Assembly (NCBI RefSeq): GCF_963082655.1
Contig: NC_081553.1
Coordinates: 129,795,736-129,859,735, forward strand
DNA from: Stomoxys calcitrans
Lineage: Eukaryota; Arthropoda; Insecta; Diptera; Muscidae
Length of the DNA stretch: 64,000 nucleotides
Direction of reading: 5' to 3'
Shown here: positions 23,405-34,859 of the stretch, one piece after another
How positions within the stretch are numbered: position 1 is the first letter of the stretch
Layout: each line of letters starts with the position of its first letter
Notes under the pieces: model-generated
The model's input: the letters and a program-made list of their open reading frames with translations, nothing else
Told to the model about the DNA's origin: nothing
Database searches by the model: none
Made by a program: the position numbers and the translations under genes

Positions 23405-23485
23405 TAAATATCGATAGTATCGATGACACTATCGGTGTTTTACTTTTTGTCTGCATATCGATTGAGATTTTTTCAATCGATATTA
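23405..23485. promoter_or_regulatory. cluster of CGATA/TATCGATA motifs, cluster 2
   Basis: A perfect TATCGATA lies at 23409-23416, followed by gtatcgatgacactatcggt and then tatcgattgag and caatcgatatt. This gives at least six CGAT(A/T) cores in about 75 bases. It lies 300 bases from cluster 1 with AT-rich sequence between. Confidence 0.4.
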
Positions 23486-23868
23486 TATGCAAAGTTCCGA
23501 TCCTGAATACATTCTGATCACAACTTTCCCCATGGTCCTTGATGTTGAGCAACTTATTGACTCTTAACTGATATAGGATCCCAATCAAATTATTTCTCAA
23601 ATGTCTTTAAATTGTCTCTGAGAATTTTAGTGAAATTTTGGCTTTTTCAATGATAATATAGGTTCGAGCAACAAGATCCGTACGGCGCCAAGTTGTAGAA
23701 TCTCGTGGACTGGAATGATGAAATTTTAATTTATTGTATTTTTTCAGATTGATGAAACTTTTTGATCAAGACAGAAAGTTTTCGATTCACTATTCTTTTA
23801 TATGTATCATGGGATACGATTTTCGCATAACTGGGGATGTCTGGTCATATATTTTTAATGGCAGACAA
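23486..23868. other. unclassified sequence
   Basis: I see no gene or named repeat between the motif cluster and the TIR element that starts at 23869. Confidence 0.3.
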
Positions 23869-24828
23869 TGCACCCAGAGAAATTAGTCTGCTGATATCAG
23901 CAAACACTGGCTGCTGATATGCAATTAAAAATTTGAAACTTGTGAATAAATTCATACCAAAATTTTTAACTTTTAAACAACAATTGAGACATTTGCTACA
24001 AATCAATACAAAAAATTGTCAATTTTAGGCGTTAATTTTTATACCCAGCACCAAAGGATGGGGGTATACTAATCTAGTCATTTTGTTTGTAACACCTCGA
24101 AATATTCGTCTAAGACCCCATAAAGTATACATTCTTGATCGTCTCGATGTTCTGAGTCGATCTAGCCATCTCCGTCCGTCCGCCTGTCGCGTAAAGCTAG
24201 CCAGTTGAAATTTTGCCCAAATACTTAATATTGATGTAGGTCGTTAGAGATTGCAAATTGGCCATATCGGTTAAGATTTAGATATAGCTGCCATATAAAC
24301 GAATCTCCCGATTTGACTTCTTGATTTGGATCACATATAAACCGATCTCGCGATTTCACTTCTTGAACCCCTGGCTGAAATTTGCATGTAGTGTTCCGTT
24401 ATAATTTTCATCAACTGTGCCAAGTACGGTCCGAATCGGTCTATAACCTGATATAGCTCCCACATAAACCGATCTCCCGATTTGATTTCTTGAGCCCCTG
24501 AAAGGCTCAATTTTTGTCCAATTTGGCTAAAATTTTACATGAAGTGTTCTGTTAAGACTTCCAACAACTGCGCCAAGTAAATCGGTCTATAACCTGATAT
24601 AGCTCCCATATAAACCGATCTCTGAATTTTTGTCCAATTTGGCTGAAATTGAGCATATAGTGTTTTGTTATGACTTTCAACAACTGTGCCAAGTACGGTC
24701 CAAATCAGTCTTTAAACGGACATTATTCCCATGTTTGCTGTTTTACCAAAAAATTACTGCTGTCAAATTTTCTGCTGTTACAGCAAACATTTTTGCTATT
24801 TTTGCAAACAAATTTACTCTGAGTGTAA
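23869..24828 (+). mobile_element. TIR element X, copy 1, split by a Family 1 insertion
   Basis: The left end reads cacccagagaaattagtctg, then ctgatatcagcaaacactgg. The right end is ttactctgagtgta, whose reverse complement (tacactcagag) matches the left end of copy X2 at 26857. Between them the sequence is A/T-rich with gctgtt/aacagc phrases. A Family 1 copy occupies 24040-24714. Noncoding; superfamily unknown. Confidence 0.6.
24040..24714 (-). repeat. Family 1 fragment inside element X copy 1
   Basis: It begins tatacccagcaccaaaggat and holds gatctagccatctccgtccg, then several ctataacctgatatagctcc units. It stops at ccaaatcagtcttta without the palindrome end. Confidence 0.7.
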
Positions 24829-25515
24829 CAATGCAGATCTGCTTGTCGATTACTCGTGTTTATACTATCCAGCTAAAACCCTCCAGATCCACTCTGTCCT
24901 CTAGCTTTGATCCATTTGTGTAACATGATCTTCCAGATGGAAATACTATGTCAGTCCTCTCTGGCTAGATTTCAGATTTCAGTCTTCTTTGGTTATACCC
25001 TTCGTTCTAGCCCAGTCGTATGCCACTTCCAAGGCCATTTCGGCATTTCTAATCTCTTCATTCCATTAGGCTCCCAACGTTAAAATAAACTTCTAAAACT
25101 TTTAAATTACTATAAGAGGGCGTCCGCGGTATACAACATGGCATGACCAAATGCAATTGCAGGTACTTTAACGTTTCTAATAGCTACAATGCTATGCTGC
25201 TATTTATCAGTTATGCTTTGCTATCCTTTTTCATGGCTCTAATGATAGCGTTCCTTCCAAAAGATAAATTAGTAGAAATGGGCATGAGAAAATACATATG
25301 TCTACAAATTGCAATGATCATGACATTTGAATTTTTAATAAACATTGAAGGCAAAACGAGTATTAAATATATGGAGTATTTATACATTACATCACTACTA
25401 AAATAGTATGGTAGTCTAGCACAGGGTATTGCATCAAAGAGTACATATTTAAGTATTGGCATATTTGCAAACTACTTTGTAATAGCTTTCATCAAAGCGT
25501 CAAATTCCTTATGGC
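24829..25515. other. unclassified, AT-rich sequence
   Basis: Open stretches at 25143-25406 (plus) and 25211-25462 (minus) overlap on opposite strands and match nothing I know. The plus one has hydrophobic segments (YALLSFFMALMIAF) but no splice or promoter support. Confidence 0.35.
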
Positions 25516-26779
25516 TAGAGATGGGCGATGGGTAAGTACCCAAAAGGTATTTACCCGGTAAATTGGGTAAATACTTGGGTATTTACCCATTTATACCGAA
25601 AAGCTGGATATTTATAATTTTGCAGATATCTCGGGTAAAAAACATTTTGCAAACAATTTTTGACGATTTCGTATTCTTTGTATATAAACCTGATCTTCTG
25701 ATCTCATAAAACCGGATTTTTATTATATATAGCCGCTATATAGACCGATCTCCAGTAGACCCCTTCCCATTTCTGTGAAGTGCTGTTCAGGTCGGACTAT
25801 ATTTGGATATAGCTGCCCTATAGACGACCGATCGATCTACCGATGTAGGGCATTGAGGTCATAAAAGATCCATTTTTTACCCGAATTCGATGAAATTTGG
25901 CATAGTGTGTTCCGCTAGACCCCTACCTATTCCTATCAAATGTGATCCAGATCGGACCATATTTGGATATAGCTGTCATATAGACCGATCTCCCGACACA
26001 ATGAGTCAATAAAAGGAGCATTTTTCATACTATTTCGATGAAATTTGGCACAGCGAGTTTTGGTACCCCTCTAAACCGTTTTGTTGAATATCGTCCAGAT
26101 CGGACCTTATTTGGCTATAGCTGCCATATAGACCGATCTCCCGATATAGAGTATTGGGCCCATAAAAGGAGCATTTTTCATCCGATTTTGATGAAATTTT
26201 AAACAGTGCGTTTTTAAAAACCTATTCACCTCTGCGTCGAACATCGTCCAGATTGGATCATAATTGGATACAGCTGCAATTAAAAATGCTCCTTTTGTAA
26301 GCTCAAAACTCTATATCGGAGATGCCATATGGCGGCAATATCCAAATATGGTCCAATCTGGACCACATTTGACAGTCTACCGGAGCACACTGTGCCAAAT
26401 TTCGTCGAATTCGGGTAATAAATGGATCTTTTATGACCTTAATACCCTACATGGGGAGATGAAATGGGAAGGGGTCTACCAGAACTCACTGTGTCAAATT
26501 TCATCGAAATCGGAAGAAAAATTACCAATTTTTTGCCTCAAGACTTTAAGTCTGAAGATCGGTCTATATAGCGGCTAAATATAACTAAAAGCCGATTTTA
26601 TGAGATCAGAAGATCAGGTTTATATACAAAGAATACGAAACCATCAAAAATTGTTTGCAAAATGTTTTTTTTACCCAAGATATCTGCAAAATTATAAATA
26701 CCCAAAAAAGGTATTTATTGGTCATTTACCCAAAAAATACCCAAGCGTTGGGTATTTACCTGGTAGAAACCCATCTCTA
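25516..26779. mobile_element. foldback (long inverted repeat) element
   Basis: It starts tagagatggg and ends cccatctcta. The arms match along nearly 500 bases. Pairs include cctgatcttctgatctcata (25688) with tatgagatcagaagatcagg (26600), ccccttcccatttc with gaaatgggaagggg, and gatccattttttacccgaat with its degraded inverse near 26410-26430. A loop of roughly 250-300 bases lies near 26020-26290. The outer arms contain a ggtatttaccc / gggtatttacc tandem. No coding capacity. Confidence 0.75.
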
Positions 26780-26856
26780 CATATGGCTTCAAGCTCATGC
26801 TTAAAATTTTGATGTCAGATTTGAGCTGTGTTCCCAAAAACTATTAATAAGATGCC

Positions 26857-27804
26857 TACACTCAGAGAAATTTTTTAGTAAAAACAGCAAAAATGTTTGA
26901 TGTTACTGCAGAAAGTCTGGTGAAAATGGGACAGCAGTAGTTTGTTGCTAAAAAAGCAAACATTTTCTGCTGTTTTCAAATATTAAAAAGTTAAAAGACG
27001 TTTAAAAATGACATAAATATTTAAAATGTTTTTATATCCCATCATATCTCTACCTTTCATTAGTATACAAAGTAATTTATTTTTTAATTTTCCACAATTT
27101 GCTAAGTTTTTAACGAATTTGAGTAACAACAGGCAAAGTAGCTAAAACAGCAAAAACGTTTGCTGTAACAGCAAAAAGTCTGATGAAAATGGGACAGCAG
27201 AAGTTTGTTGCTAAAGCAGCAAAAATTTTCTGCTGTTTTCAAATATTAAAAAGTTAAAAGACGTTAAAAAATGTTATATATATTTTAAATTTTTTTATAT
27301 TCCATCATATCTCTCAATTTTACAAGCATGCAACGTAATTTTTTTTTTTAATTTTCCACAATTTGCTAATTTTTTAACGATTTTAAGTAACAGCAGGCAA
27401 AGTAACTAAAACAGCAAAAACGTTTGCTGTAACAGCAGAAAGTCTGCTGAAAATGGCACAGCAGTAATTTATTGCTAAAACAGCAAACATTTTCTGCTGT
27501 TTTCAAATATTAAAAAGTTAAAAGACGTTTAAAAATCTCATACATATTTGAAATTTTTTATATTCCATCATATCTCTCAATTTTACAAGCATACAATGTA
27601 ATTTTTTTTTTAATTTTCCACAATTTGCTAATTTTTTTAAAGAAATTAAGAATTAAAATTTTGTATTAATATGTAGCAAATGCCCCAATAGATGTTAGGA
27701 AGTTCAAAAATGTTTAATAGATTTATATAAAAATTTAAAATTTTTTAATTTAATATCAGCAGATAGTGTTGGCTGATATTAGCAGACTAATTTTTCTGGG
27801 TGTA
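26857..27804 (+). mobile_element. TIR element X, copy 2, with ~264-bp tandem trimer
   Basis: The left end is tacactcagagaaatttttt and the right end is actaatttttctgggtgta, an imperfect inverted pair. Internal units begin acagcaaaaa(t/c)gtttg at about 26884, 27147 and 27411, a period of 263-264. Each unit continues with aaatattaaaaagttaaaag and ttttccacaatttgctaa. Copy 1 at 23869 lies in the opposite orientation. Confidence 0.65.
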
Positions 27805-29079
27805 TATGTCCCGATTGGTTTATGATCTATACGGTGAGACAAGTCTCCGGACACTTGTTTCCAAATTTCAATTCCATACTGTCCTGCCAAATTGGTACTC
27901 TACTCAATAGTTCAATTATTTATTTTATCGCAGGGCCTTTGGAAATGGAGCGAGGTGTCCCCCAGATAATTGAGTCCACATTTTAGTTACTGATTCGTTT
28001 TCTACTGCCCTATGCCTTTCCCTTCAATACAATATTTTCCAGAAGCTCTTTTATATCCGTTTGGAGTGTTATGGGGGTGGGGCATACTTCATAAGAGTAG
28101 ACAGTATTTGCTGATATTATCAGAAGTTTTTCTCTTGACGTACACTTTGCTTTAAAAATCTTTTGTAAGTAAGATAAGTATAATTAAAATTGCTTATCAT
28201 TGTAAATATTTGCATATTTACATTTAAGGGCCAACCTTATATACACACGAGTCATTTTTCATCAGTAAAAGTCGAATGGCATTGGCAAAGTAGCATTTTG
28301 ACGCTTATATGCGAATATGATAATAAATTCAATAACTTTTTCTACATACAAAATGAACACTGAAGCGCAATAACACTGCAAACAATATTGGAATTAATTT
28401 TTAAAATAAAAACCATAAACGTTCAGATATGCCGTCTTCGTTGTATGAATCATGTAAAGTCGTCGTTTTGGTGGTCAAACGCTAGCAAAAGTACATTCAC
28501 AATGAACGAATGTTGTCATCAATTCATATCTAAATGTTTATTTACAAATCTAATTTAAGATATGACACTAAATTCGCAAAAAAAAGGTTTTACTAATTAA
28601 AAAAAAAATTAATTATTTTCAATAAACGTTAGCAATTCTAAATTATGAGCACTTTTATGCAGATGAAATGCAAAATAAAGTCAGTGTCACAATTTGAGCC
28701 TGTTTTCTTTCCAAATTTTTGTGACCACATCTACCACAGCAAAACCCAAGCAGCACAAAAATTTGCAATGTTTGCTTCGTAATTTAATGAAATGATGTAA
28801 GTTTTAAAAGCCATAAACTATGTGCATTTTATTTGTGTTTCAAAATACGTGACTGGATAATCAATTACAAACAACAAGCAGGGTAGGCAGCAGCACTCTC
28901 GATTCACAATTGTTCAACAAATGGAAATGCGAAAACAATAGAAACTATGGGGAAACCAAACATACGCTAATAATAACAAGCACTTGTGGCTGCAATTCCA
29001 ATGTAAACCTAATACCATTTATGATGACCTAATAACCCAACAAAGACGACACTCTTCAAAAACGATAGGAATGAGGTGG
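27805..29079. other. Family 3-like scrap and unclassified sequence
   Basis: The first 290 bases hold eroded Family 3 phrases (ggtactctactcaatag, ttttctactgccctatgcc, gggggtggggcatac). The remaining kilobase is AT-rich and shows no gene or repeat that I recognise. Confidence 0.35.
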
Positions 29080-29665
29080 TATACCCACCACCATGGAATG
29101 GGGGTGGGTATACTAACCTAGTTATTCCGTTTGTAACTCCTCGAAATATTGATCGGCGACCTCATAAAGTATATGTATATATTCTGGATTGTCTTGACAT
29201 ATTAAGTCGATCTAGCCATGTCCGTCCGTCTCTCCGTCTATTGAAATCACGATTGCCGCCGAAAGCTAGTCGCTTTGCACAGAGACTTCATATTGATGAA
29301 GGTCGTTGGGGACCTTCGGTTTAGATTTGGACAAATATAAATATAAACCGATCCCCCGATTCGACCTCTTGAAGTCGCAATTGTAGTCCGATTTGGCTGA
29401 CATTTTGCACGGAGTGTTTTGATATGACTTCCAACAACTGTGGCAAGGTCAAACTGATCAATAACCTGATATTACTCCCATATAAACCGATCTCCAGGTT
29501 TGACATTTTGAGTCCCTGTATGCTGCAAATGTTACCCGATTTGGTTGAAATTTTGTACGATCCAAATCGGTCAATAGTTTTATATGGCCCCCATATAAAC
29601 CGATCTCCCGATTTGACTTGTTGAGCTGCAATTGCTATCGGGTTAAGCCGCAATTGCTATCCGAT
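29080..29665 (-). repeat. Family 1 fragment
   Basis: It begins tatacccaccaccatggaat, continues with cgatctagccatgtccgtcc and then ctccaggtttgacattttga-type units, and stops near 29665 without the palindrome end. Confidence 0.7.
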
Positions 29666-29942
29666 TTGGCTTAAATACATTTGAAAGAATATAACAATCC
29701 AAGCCAAACTGACATTTAAAGATTTTTTTTTAATCTTTTTCCTTTAACTTTCTCAATTTTTCCATTGGCATTGTTTTCGCGTACATTTGCTCCTAGCAGG
29801 AGAGAGCGTAAGTATTTTGTTATTGAGAAGTTTCAAATTTCTACTTGAGTTGTTTTTCTTAGCAGCAATTAGCATCCTTAAACTTAATTTTATAAGACAG
29901 AGCACTTTTTTGCTGTTTTGTCATAATCTTATAGTCGGGATG

Positions 29943-31505
29943 TTGGGTCCAAGTACCTGGGGTACCGCACCAGCCCCAAAACTCCTTAAAATAGGTTTAC
30001 TTGACGATCATGACAACATGGGACTCAAATGAAAGGTATTCGGGAGTAGATTACGAATATGGTCAGAAAGTAGAAATAGACTTTATAATTTATTGATAAC
30101 GGAAGGGGGCGGACCCTCCACCGTTACCCCAAAAACACCACCCAAAATCTAAAGTGGACGGATAGGGATAATATGGGTATCAAATGAAAAGGATGCGGGA
30201 GTAGATAACGAATCTAGGATACAAATTCATGTCGAGGTATAGAAGGTCACCCCACCCCCACAAAAACGCCCAAAATTGGCACATTAGCCAATCACGGATG
30301 TATGGGACTGGGTTTGTTTGTTTCGTAGACTGAAAGACGGCAGAACCGATTTTCTCGAAATTTTTGCTTTTTGTGCAGATTGGTCTGGAAGGAAACATAG
30401 GCTATATATATTTTCGGTATCCGAAGGGGGACGGACCCTCCCCCTTATGCCAAAAACACAACCCAAAATCAAAAGTGGACCAATCAGGACAATATAGGTA
30501 TCAAATCAAAGGTATTGGAGAGTAGAATACGAATATGGTATTAAAATTGGAGTCTAAGTGCCCATCGGGACCAACCCCAAAACTCCCACCAAACTGACAT
30601 ATAGGACGTTAATTTCAATATGGGGCTCAAATGAAAGGTATTGGGGAGTAGATTTCGAATCTGACATACAAAATCAGATCGAAGTATAGGGGGTCAGGCC
30701 AATCCTCAAAAACGCCATTTGACCCATTATGACTATATGATACTTGGCTGAACCGATTTTCTTAAAATTTTTATAGATTGTGTACGTTTGGAAGGCAACA
30801 TAGGCTATATAATTTTTAGATATTAGAGGCGGACTCTCCCCCTAAACCCAAAAACGCCACCCATATCCGAAATTGGTCCGATGGGCACAATAAGGGTATC
30901 AAATGAAAGGTATTGGAGAACAGAAACGAATATGGTATTAAAATATGGGTCCAAGTACCCAGCGGGCCCCCCAACCCCAAAATTCCTCTAAACAGATATA
31001 TTCGAAGTTCATGTCAATATGGGACTCAAATGAAAGGTATTAGACAGTAGATTACAAATATGGCATAAAACGAGTGTTTTGGGGTACGCCCTAAAGCACC
31101 CCCTAAACTGAACTTCCGTAGGGAATAAAGAACGAATTTGATATCCATATTTGAGTCGAAATGTCTGAGGTGCCATACTTCCCCTATTGAGAACATTACC
31201 CTAAGGCAGAACGTTACCACCAGGAACCGAGAAGGGGCAAATTCTCACACATCAATGAGTGCTTTCCGATTCAAGTTAAAGCTCAAAAATTTTTTAAATG
31301 ACCATGCATGGCATTGTACCTCGCAAATGTCGTCAACATTAAGAGGGTATAAACACCGCTTTGTCCGATGTTCTCGCCGAACGCGTTCAGCGTCATAGGC
31401 TACAATGGCACGAATTCGATATCCGCATGCAGGGCGAAGTGTCTCCACCCAAAAAACATATAAGAGAGTTAAAGAAGGCGCAGCGGAGCGGGCCCGGTTC
31501 GGCTA
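29943..31505 (-). repeat. Family 3 element, second copy
   Basis: It repeats the phrases of 6269-9033 in reverse complement: tcaaatgaaaggtat occurs several times, gggggcggaccctccacc near 30104, and caaaaacnccacccaaaat. It ends cgcagcggagcgggcccggt tcgg, the inverse of the start of the other copy. A SINE fragment is embedded at 31228-31400. Confidence 0.65.
31228..31400 (-). repeat. SINE fragment inside the second Family 3 copy
   Basis: It runs from ccgagaaggggcaaattctc through atgaccatgcatggcattgt to cgttcagcgtcataggcta. Its junction with Family 3 sequence (ctacaatggcacgaattcga) is the same as in the copy at 6380-6395. Confidence 0.65.
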
Positions 31506-31649
31506 GTAAATTATAAACGAGAGTAAAGGCCAGGTTATGCTTTCGTAAATGTAGAACAAATGTATCGTAAATAGCCAATTATGCTTATTACAAAACGTAG
31601 CATTTGACATTTCAAACAAAACAAATGTTTTAACAAAAACGACTTTAAG

Positions 31650-31947
31650 GTGAGGGAGGATCTGACGTTGGAGAACTTCAGGCATACCTCAAGGACATGA
31701 CATACATACATTAAAGGCAGGTCGGAAAAGATGGCCCTCCACGCAGTGAAGCGAGAAGTCGAGATGTCTCTCTAACTGAAGGAGAAAGCGATGGCGGCCT
31801 TCCTGAATATGGAGAGGGTATTTAACAACGAGGAGATGGATCGATGGTCACCGCTTTTAGCCGCACGAGGATTTACCCGAGTTTCTCCCTGTGGACGGAC
31901 TATATACTACGAGGCAGCACTAACAACGCTGACTTTGGAGATATGAA
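31650..31947 (+). pseudogene. R1-like LINE reverse transcriptase, first fragment
   Basis: Readable blocks include MALHAVKREVEMSL and LKEKAMAAFLNMERVFNNEE, which correspond to the RT region where such elements have a LELKE..AFLDIEGAFDN motif. Stops interrupt it. It ends where a mariner-derived element begins at 31948, and the RT continues at 32418. Confidence 0.55.
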
Positions 31948-32417
31948 GGTTGCCCTTTTATATTTCAGGATTAGAGAACACAAAAACAAATATTAATCAT
32001 CGAAAATCGTTTTATTGTTCTTCAAAATATTCTCCATTAAGATCTATACACTTTGGCATGCGCTTAAACCAATTGTCGAAGCACTTTTGCCAGTCCGCTT
32101 CTTCAGGTGTCGAAAAACGTTGACCTCTCATTTTATTTTTTACGTACGGGGAAAAATAGAAGGCATTCGGTGCCAAGTCAGGACTATACGGCGGATGACC
32201 CTAAAATGACGGCGGATCGCACTAAAATGTTCACTATTTAATCTTATTTTTTTGGCGAGATGAATCTTTTAAGTTACTGTAAACAACACAAATAGCGCTC
32301 CTGTGTCAAAACATTCTGATTACGTGTAACCTCAAAAATGTCAAGCTATACGATAGAGCTGTCAGTTGGCAGATTGCAACACAAGGGTTGTGAAATCCCG
32401 AAATATAAAAGGCAACC
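31948..32417 (-). mobile_element. mariner-derived short element carrying a transposase C-terminus
   Basis: Ends are ggttgcccttttatatttca (31948) and its near-inverse at 32394-32417. On the minus strand it reads HPPYSPDLAPNAFYFSPYVK, then MRGQRFSTPEEADWQKCFDN, then a C-terminal LNGEYFEEQ stop. These are the third catalytic-Asp region and tail of a mariner transposase. The middle of the tail is deleted and the N-terminal two thirds are missing, so it is nonautonomous. The family cuts and pastes DNA at TA sites. No clear TA duplication is visible. Confidence 0.7.
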
Positions 32418-33000
32418 CCAACCAGTGTAATCAGAAGGTGGGTAATAAGGGAAATACCTCAGAGAGGGATGTTCTCATCAATTCTCTGGAGCATAGTGGT
32501 AAACGAATTTCTGTTGGGTCTTAAAAGGAATGGCGTAAGAATGATCGCAATGCTAGATATGCAAAATATCAAGGTTTATAATCCGAACTGTGTCTTCAAG
32601 GTTGCAATTAGGCTGAAGAAACTTGGCATACCGGAGGAGACAGCATACGGTCAAAGTTCCTCCCGACACTGTGGGTGTGGTGGGCACACTGAGGAGGATT
32701 CAGACTACATGGAATTTCGGGATTCGCTTTCCCGGAAGGGAGGAGCAGGAAGCGAATACTATGTTTGTAGAGAATAATACCTCCATCTTTATAGATACCT
32801 CTGAGATGGGGACAGGGACTGAATTGGGGCTATAGTACGACACACACAACATTTCAGGCAGAGCACTGTGCCATAACAATCAAAGCAAAAGAAATTCTAG
32901 GAGGGGATTTACAGTTTTCGAAATCAGTATATACAGCGGCCCCCAAGGCCTTGGGTTCTAATACAGTGAGATTAGCGCCAACGCGGCGGGATTAACGCAT
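32418..33000 (+). pseudogene. R1-like LINE reverse transcriptase and RNase H remnant
   Basis: After the inserted element the reading resumes as REIPQRGMFSSILWSIVVNE, the degraded GTPQGGVLSPLLW motif. Further on come IFIDTSEMGTGTELGL, resembling the first RNase H strand (TDGSK...GAG), and a frame-shifted block with CAITIKAKEI and VYTAAPKALG, resembling the later RNase H strands. Several stops and shifts make it nonfunctional. The order matches the fragment at 31650-31947, so the two are one element. Confidence 0.6.
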
Positions 33001-33285
33001 ACGACGGCGCGGTATTGGCCCCCAACTCTCTTCTTTTAATTTCTTCTTATCACATTTTTCTAAATTTTAAATTTTATTTTCACCACAGGTCAGCCTGGAC
33101 ACCAAGTGAACTCATCTTTTCATAGTGGGCTACTCATTCTACCTACACTTTTTACAATAAGTTTTAATAAACGCCTATTTCTCAGAAAGAAGAAGGAAAT
33201 GGAAAGATGTGAGTGTGAGCCAATTAAGATGTAAAGGAGTCAGAATGAAGTCCGAAAATTCTGACAAAGAATTAAATATCATGCC
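33001..33285. other. unclassified sequence
   Basis: It includes gcgccaacgcggcgggatta near its start and an AT-rich stretch. No gene is recognised. Confidence 0.3.
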
Positions 33286-34730
33286 GCTAGCTTTGGTGCA
33301 GGCACATCCTTCTGCAGAGACAAAGAAGGAAATTTGGCAACTGACATAGATAGCGTGCTGAGGATATGAAAAGAATATTTTATCGAACTGCTAGTGTCCG
33401 ACGATGGCGGCGAAGAGGATACCGCAGAACCAATCTCTGATTATGCTATAGAATGTTTAGCTTCTAGTCAGAATGAGGTCCAAGTATCTATGACTCGATT
33501 GAAGTAGGCAGCAAGAGCCGACGGGTTACCCGCTGAAGTATTTAAGACCGGAGGCGACACGCTAATATGGTATAATATAATTGGACCCTATCAATGCGGT
33601 TTTAGATAAATCCACCTGAACCAGATATTCACACTGCGCCAAATACTGGAAAAGACCCGAGAAGGGCAATTCAACCCATACCATCTCTTTGTTGATTACA
33701 AAGCTGCTTTCGATACCCCTATACGTTCAAAACATGTCTGAGTTTGGTATCCCTGCAAAATTAATAAGACTCTGCAGGATGACACTTCATGACATATGTT
33801 CCTCAGTAAGAATAGGAAAAAATCTCTCCGATCTATTCAATACCAAACGAGGTTTCAGACAAGGAGACAGCCTATTGTGGGATCTCTTTAATATACTGCT
33901 GGAGAAGATTATACGAGATGCAGATGTGAATAGATATGGTACACTAATCACTAGAGAACACATGCTACTCGCCTATGCGCCTATGCGATTTGAAATAATT
34001 AAAAGATAATCGTTGAAATTGGGTTTGGCAGTAAATGGAGATAAGACGAAATGGATGATATCAACTCCCAAAACCCCCTGTACAACCGATCAGATAAAGC
34101 AAATGGAGAAAGTAGGGAACCACAACTTTGAGATAGTCAGCAACTGCCTCGACACCGCCGTAACCAAAAAGAATGGCACCAGTTTTGAAGAAAGGCGAAG
34201 AATAATACTGTCAAACAGATGCTCCTTTGGATTAGGTAAGCAGTTTTGAAACAAGGCCACGAAGATTATACTATACAAGACACTGATACTACCCGTGTTG
34301 TTATATGGTTCTTAGGCATGGGTACTTGTGAAAGCAGACGAGGCAGTGCTTGGAGTGTTTGAGAGAAAGATTTTGAACCAGTTTACATTGATGGGGAGTA
34401 CCGGCGTCGTATGAACCACGAGTTGTATGAGTTCTATGACAGCGATAGCATAGTTATACGTATCGAAATACGACAGCTGCGTTGGCTAGGTCATGTTGTG
34501 AGAAAGTATGAAGAAACTCCATCAAAGAAGTCTTTAGAAGGCAATCACGGTGGTACACGCAAATCGGGAAGACCAAAAGTGCAATGGAAAGATCAAATGT
34601 TGGGAGACACCTCGAAACTTGGTGTCAAAGATTTTAGTATGAGCGCAGAAGATCGAGGCTCTTGGAACGCTATTCTACGTTCGGCAAGTGGAACAAATGT
34701 TCTCTCATAGCCAATTAGTGTAAAGTAAGT
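33286..34730 (+). pseudogene. non-LTR retrotransposon, internally deleted, plus-strand copy
   Basis: Blocks run in order: LALVQAHPSAETKKEIWQ at the start, then ARADGLPAEVFKTGGDTL, then YQCGFR, TLRQILEKTREGQFNPYHLF and VDYKAAFDTP. Next come FGIPAKLIRLCRMTLHD, RGFRQGDSLLWDLFNILLEK and, after a shift, MKLGLAVNGDKTKWM. The tail carries HNFEIV, NHELYEFYD, RQLRWLGHVVRK and KSGRPKVQWKDQ. The YADD core is reduced to LLAYA followed by a break. Sequence between FKTGGDTL and YQCGF is missing compared with the copy at 61.1-62.8 kb. It ends ccaattagtgtaaagtaagt. Confidence 0.8.
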
Positions 34731-34859
34731 AGTTTCGAAGTCAGTGGTTTATGGCAATATGAAATATCGAAAATACTTTACCATTTCTAATTATGACGCG
34801 CTCGATTCGTCGTTTCGTCCACAGTGCACTATAGTTAATTTGTATCTCCTGATGATATC

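Noticed and set aside
25143..25462. Hydrophobic 80-90 codon frames on both strands
   Set aside because: AT-rich sequence readily gives hydrophobic frames; they overlap on opposite strands and have no supporting signals.
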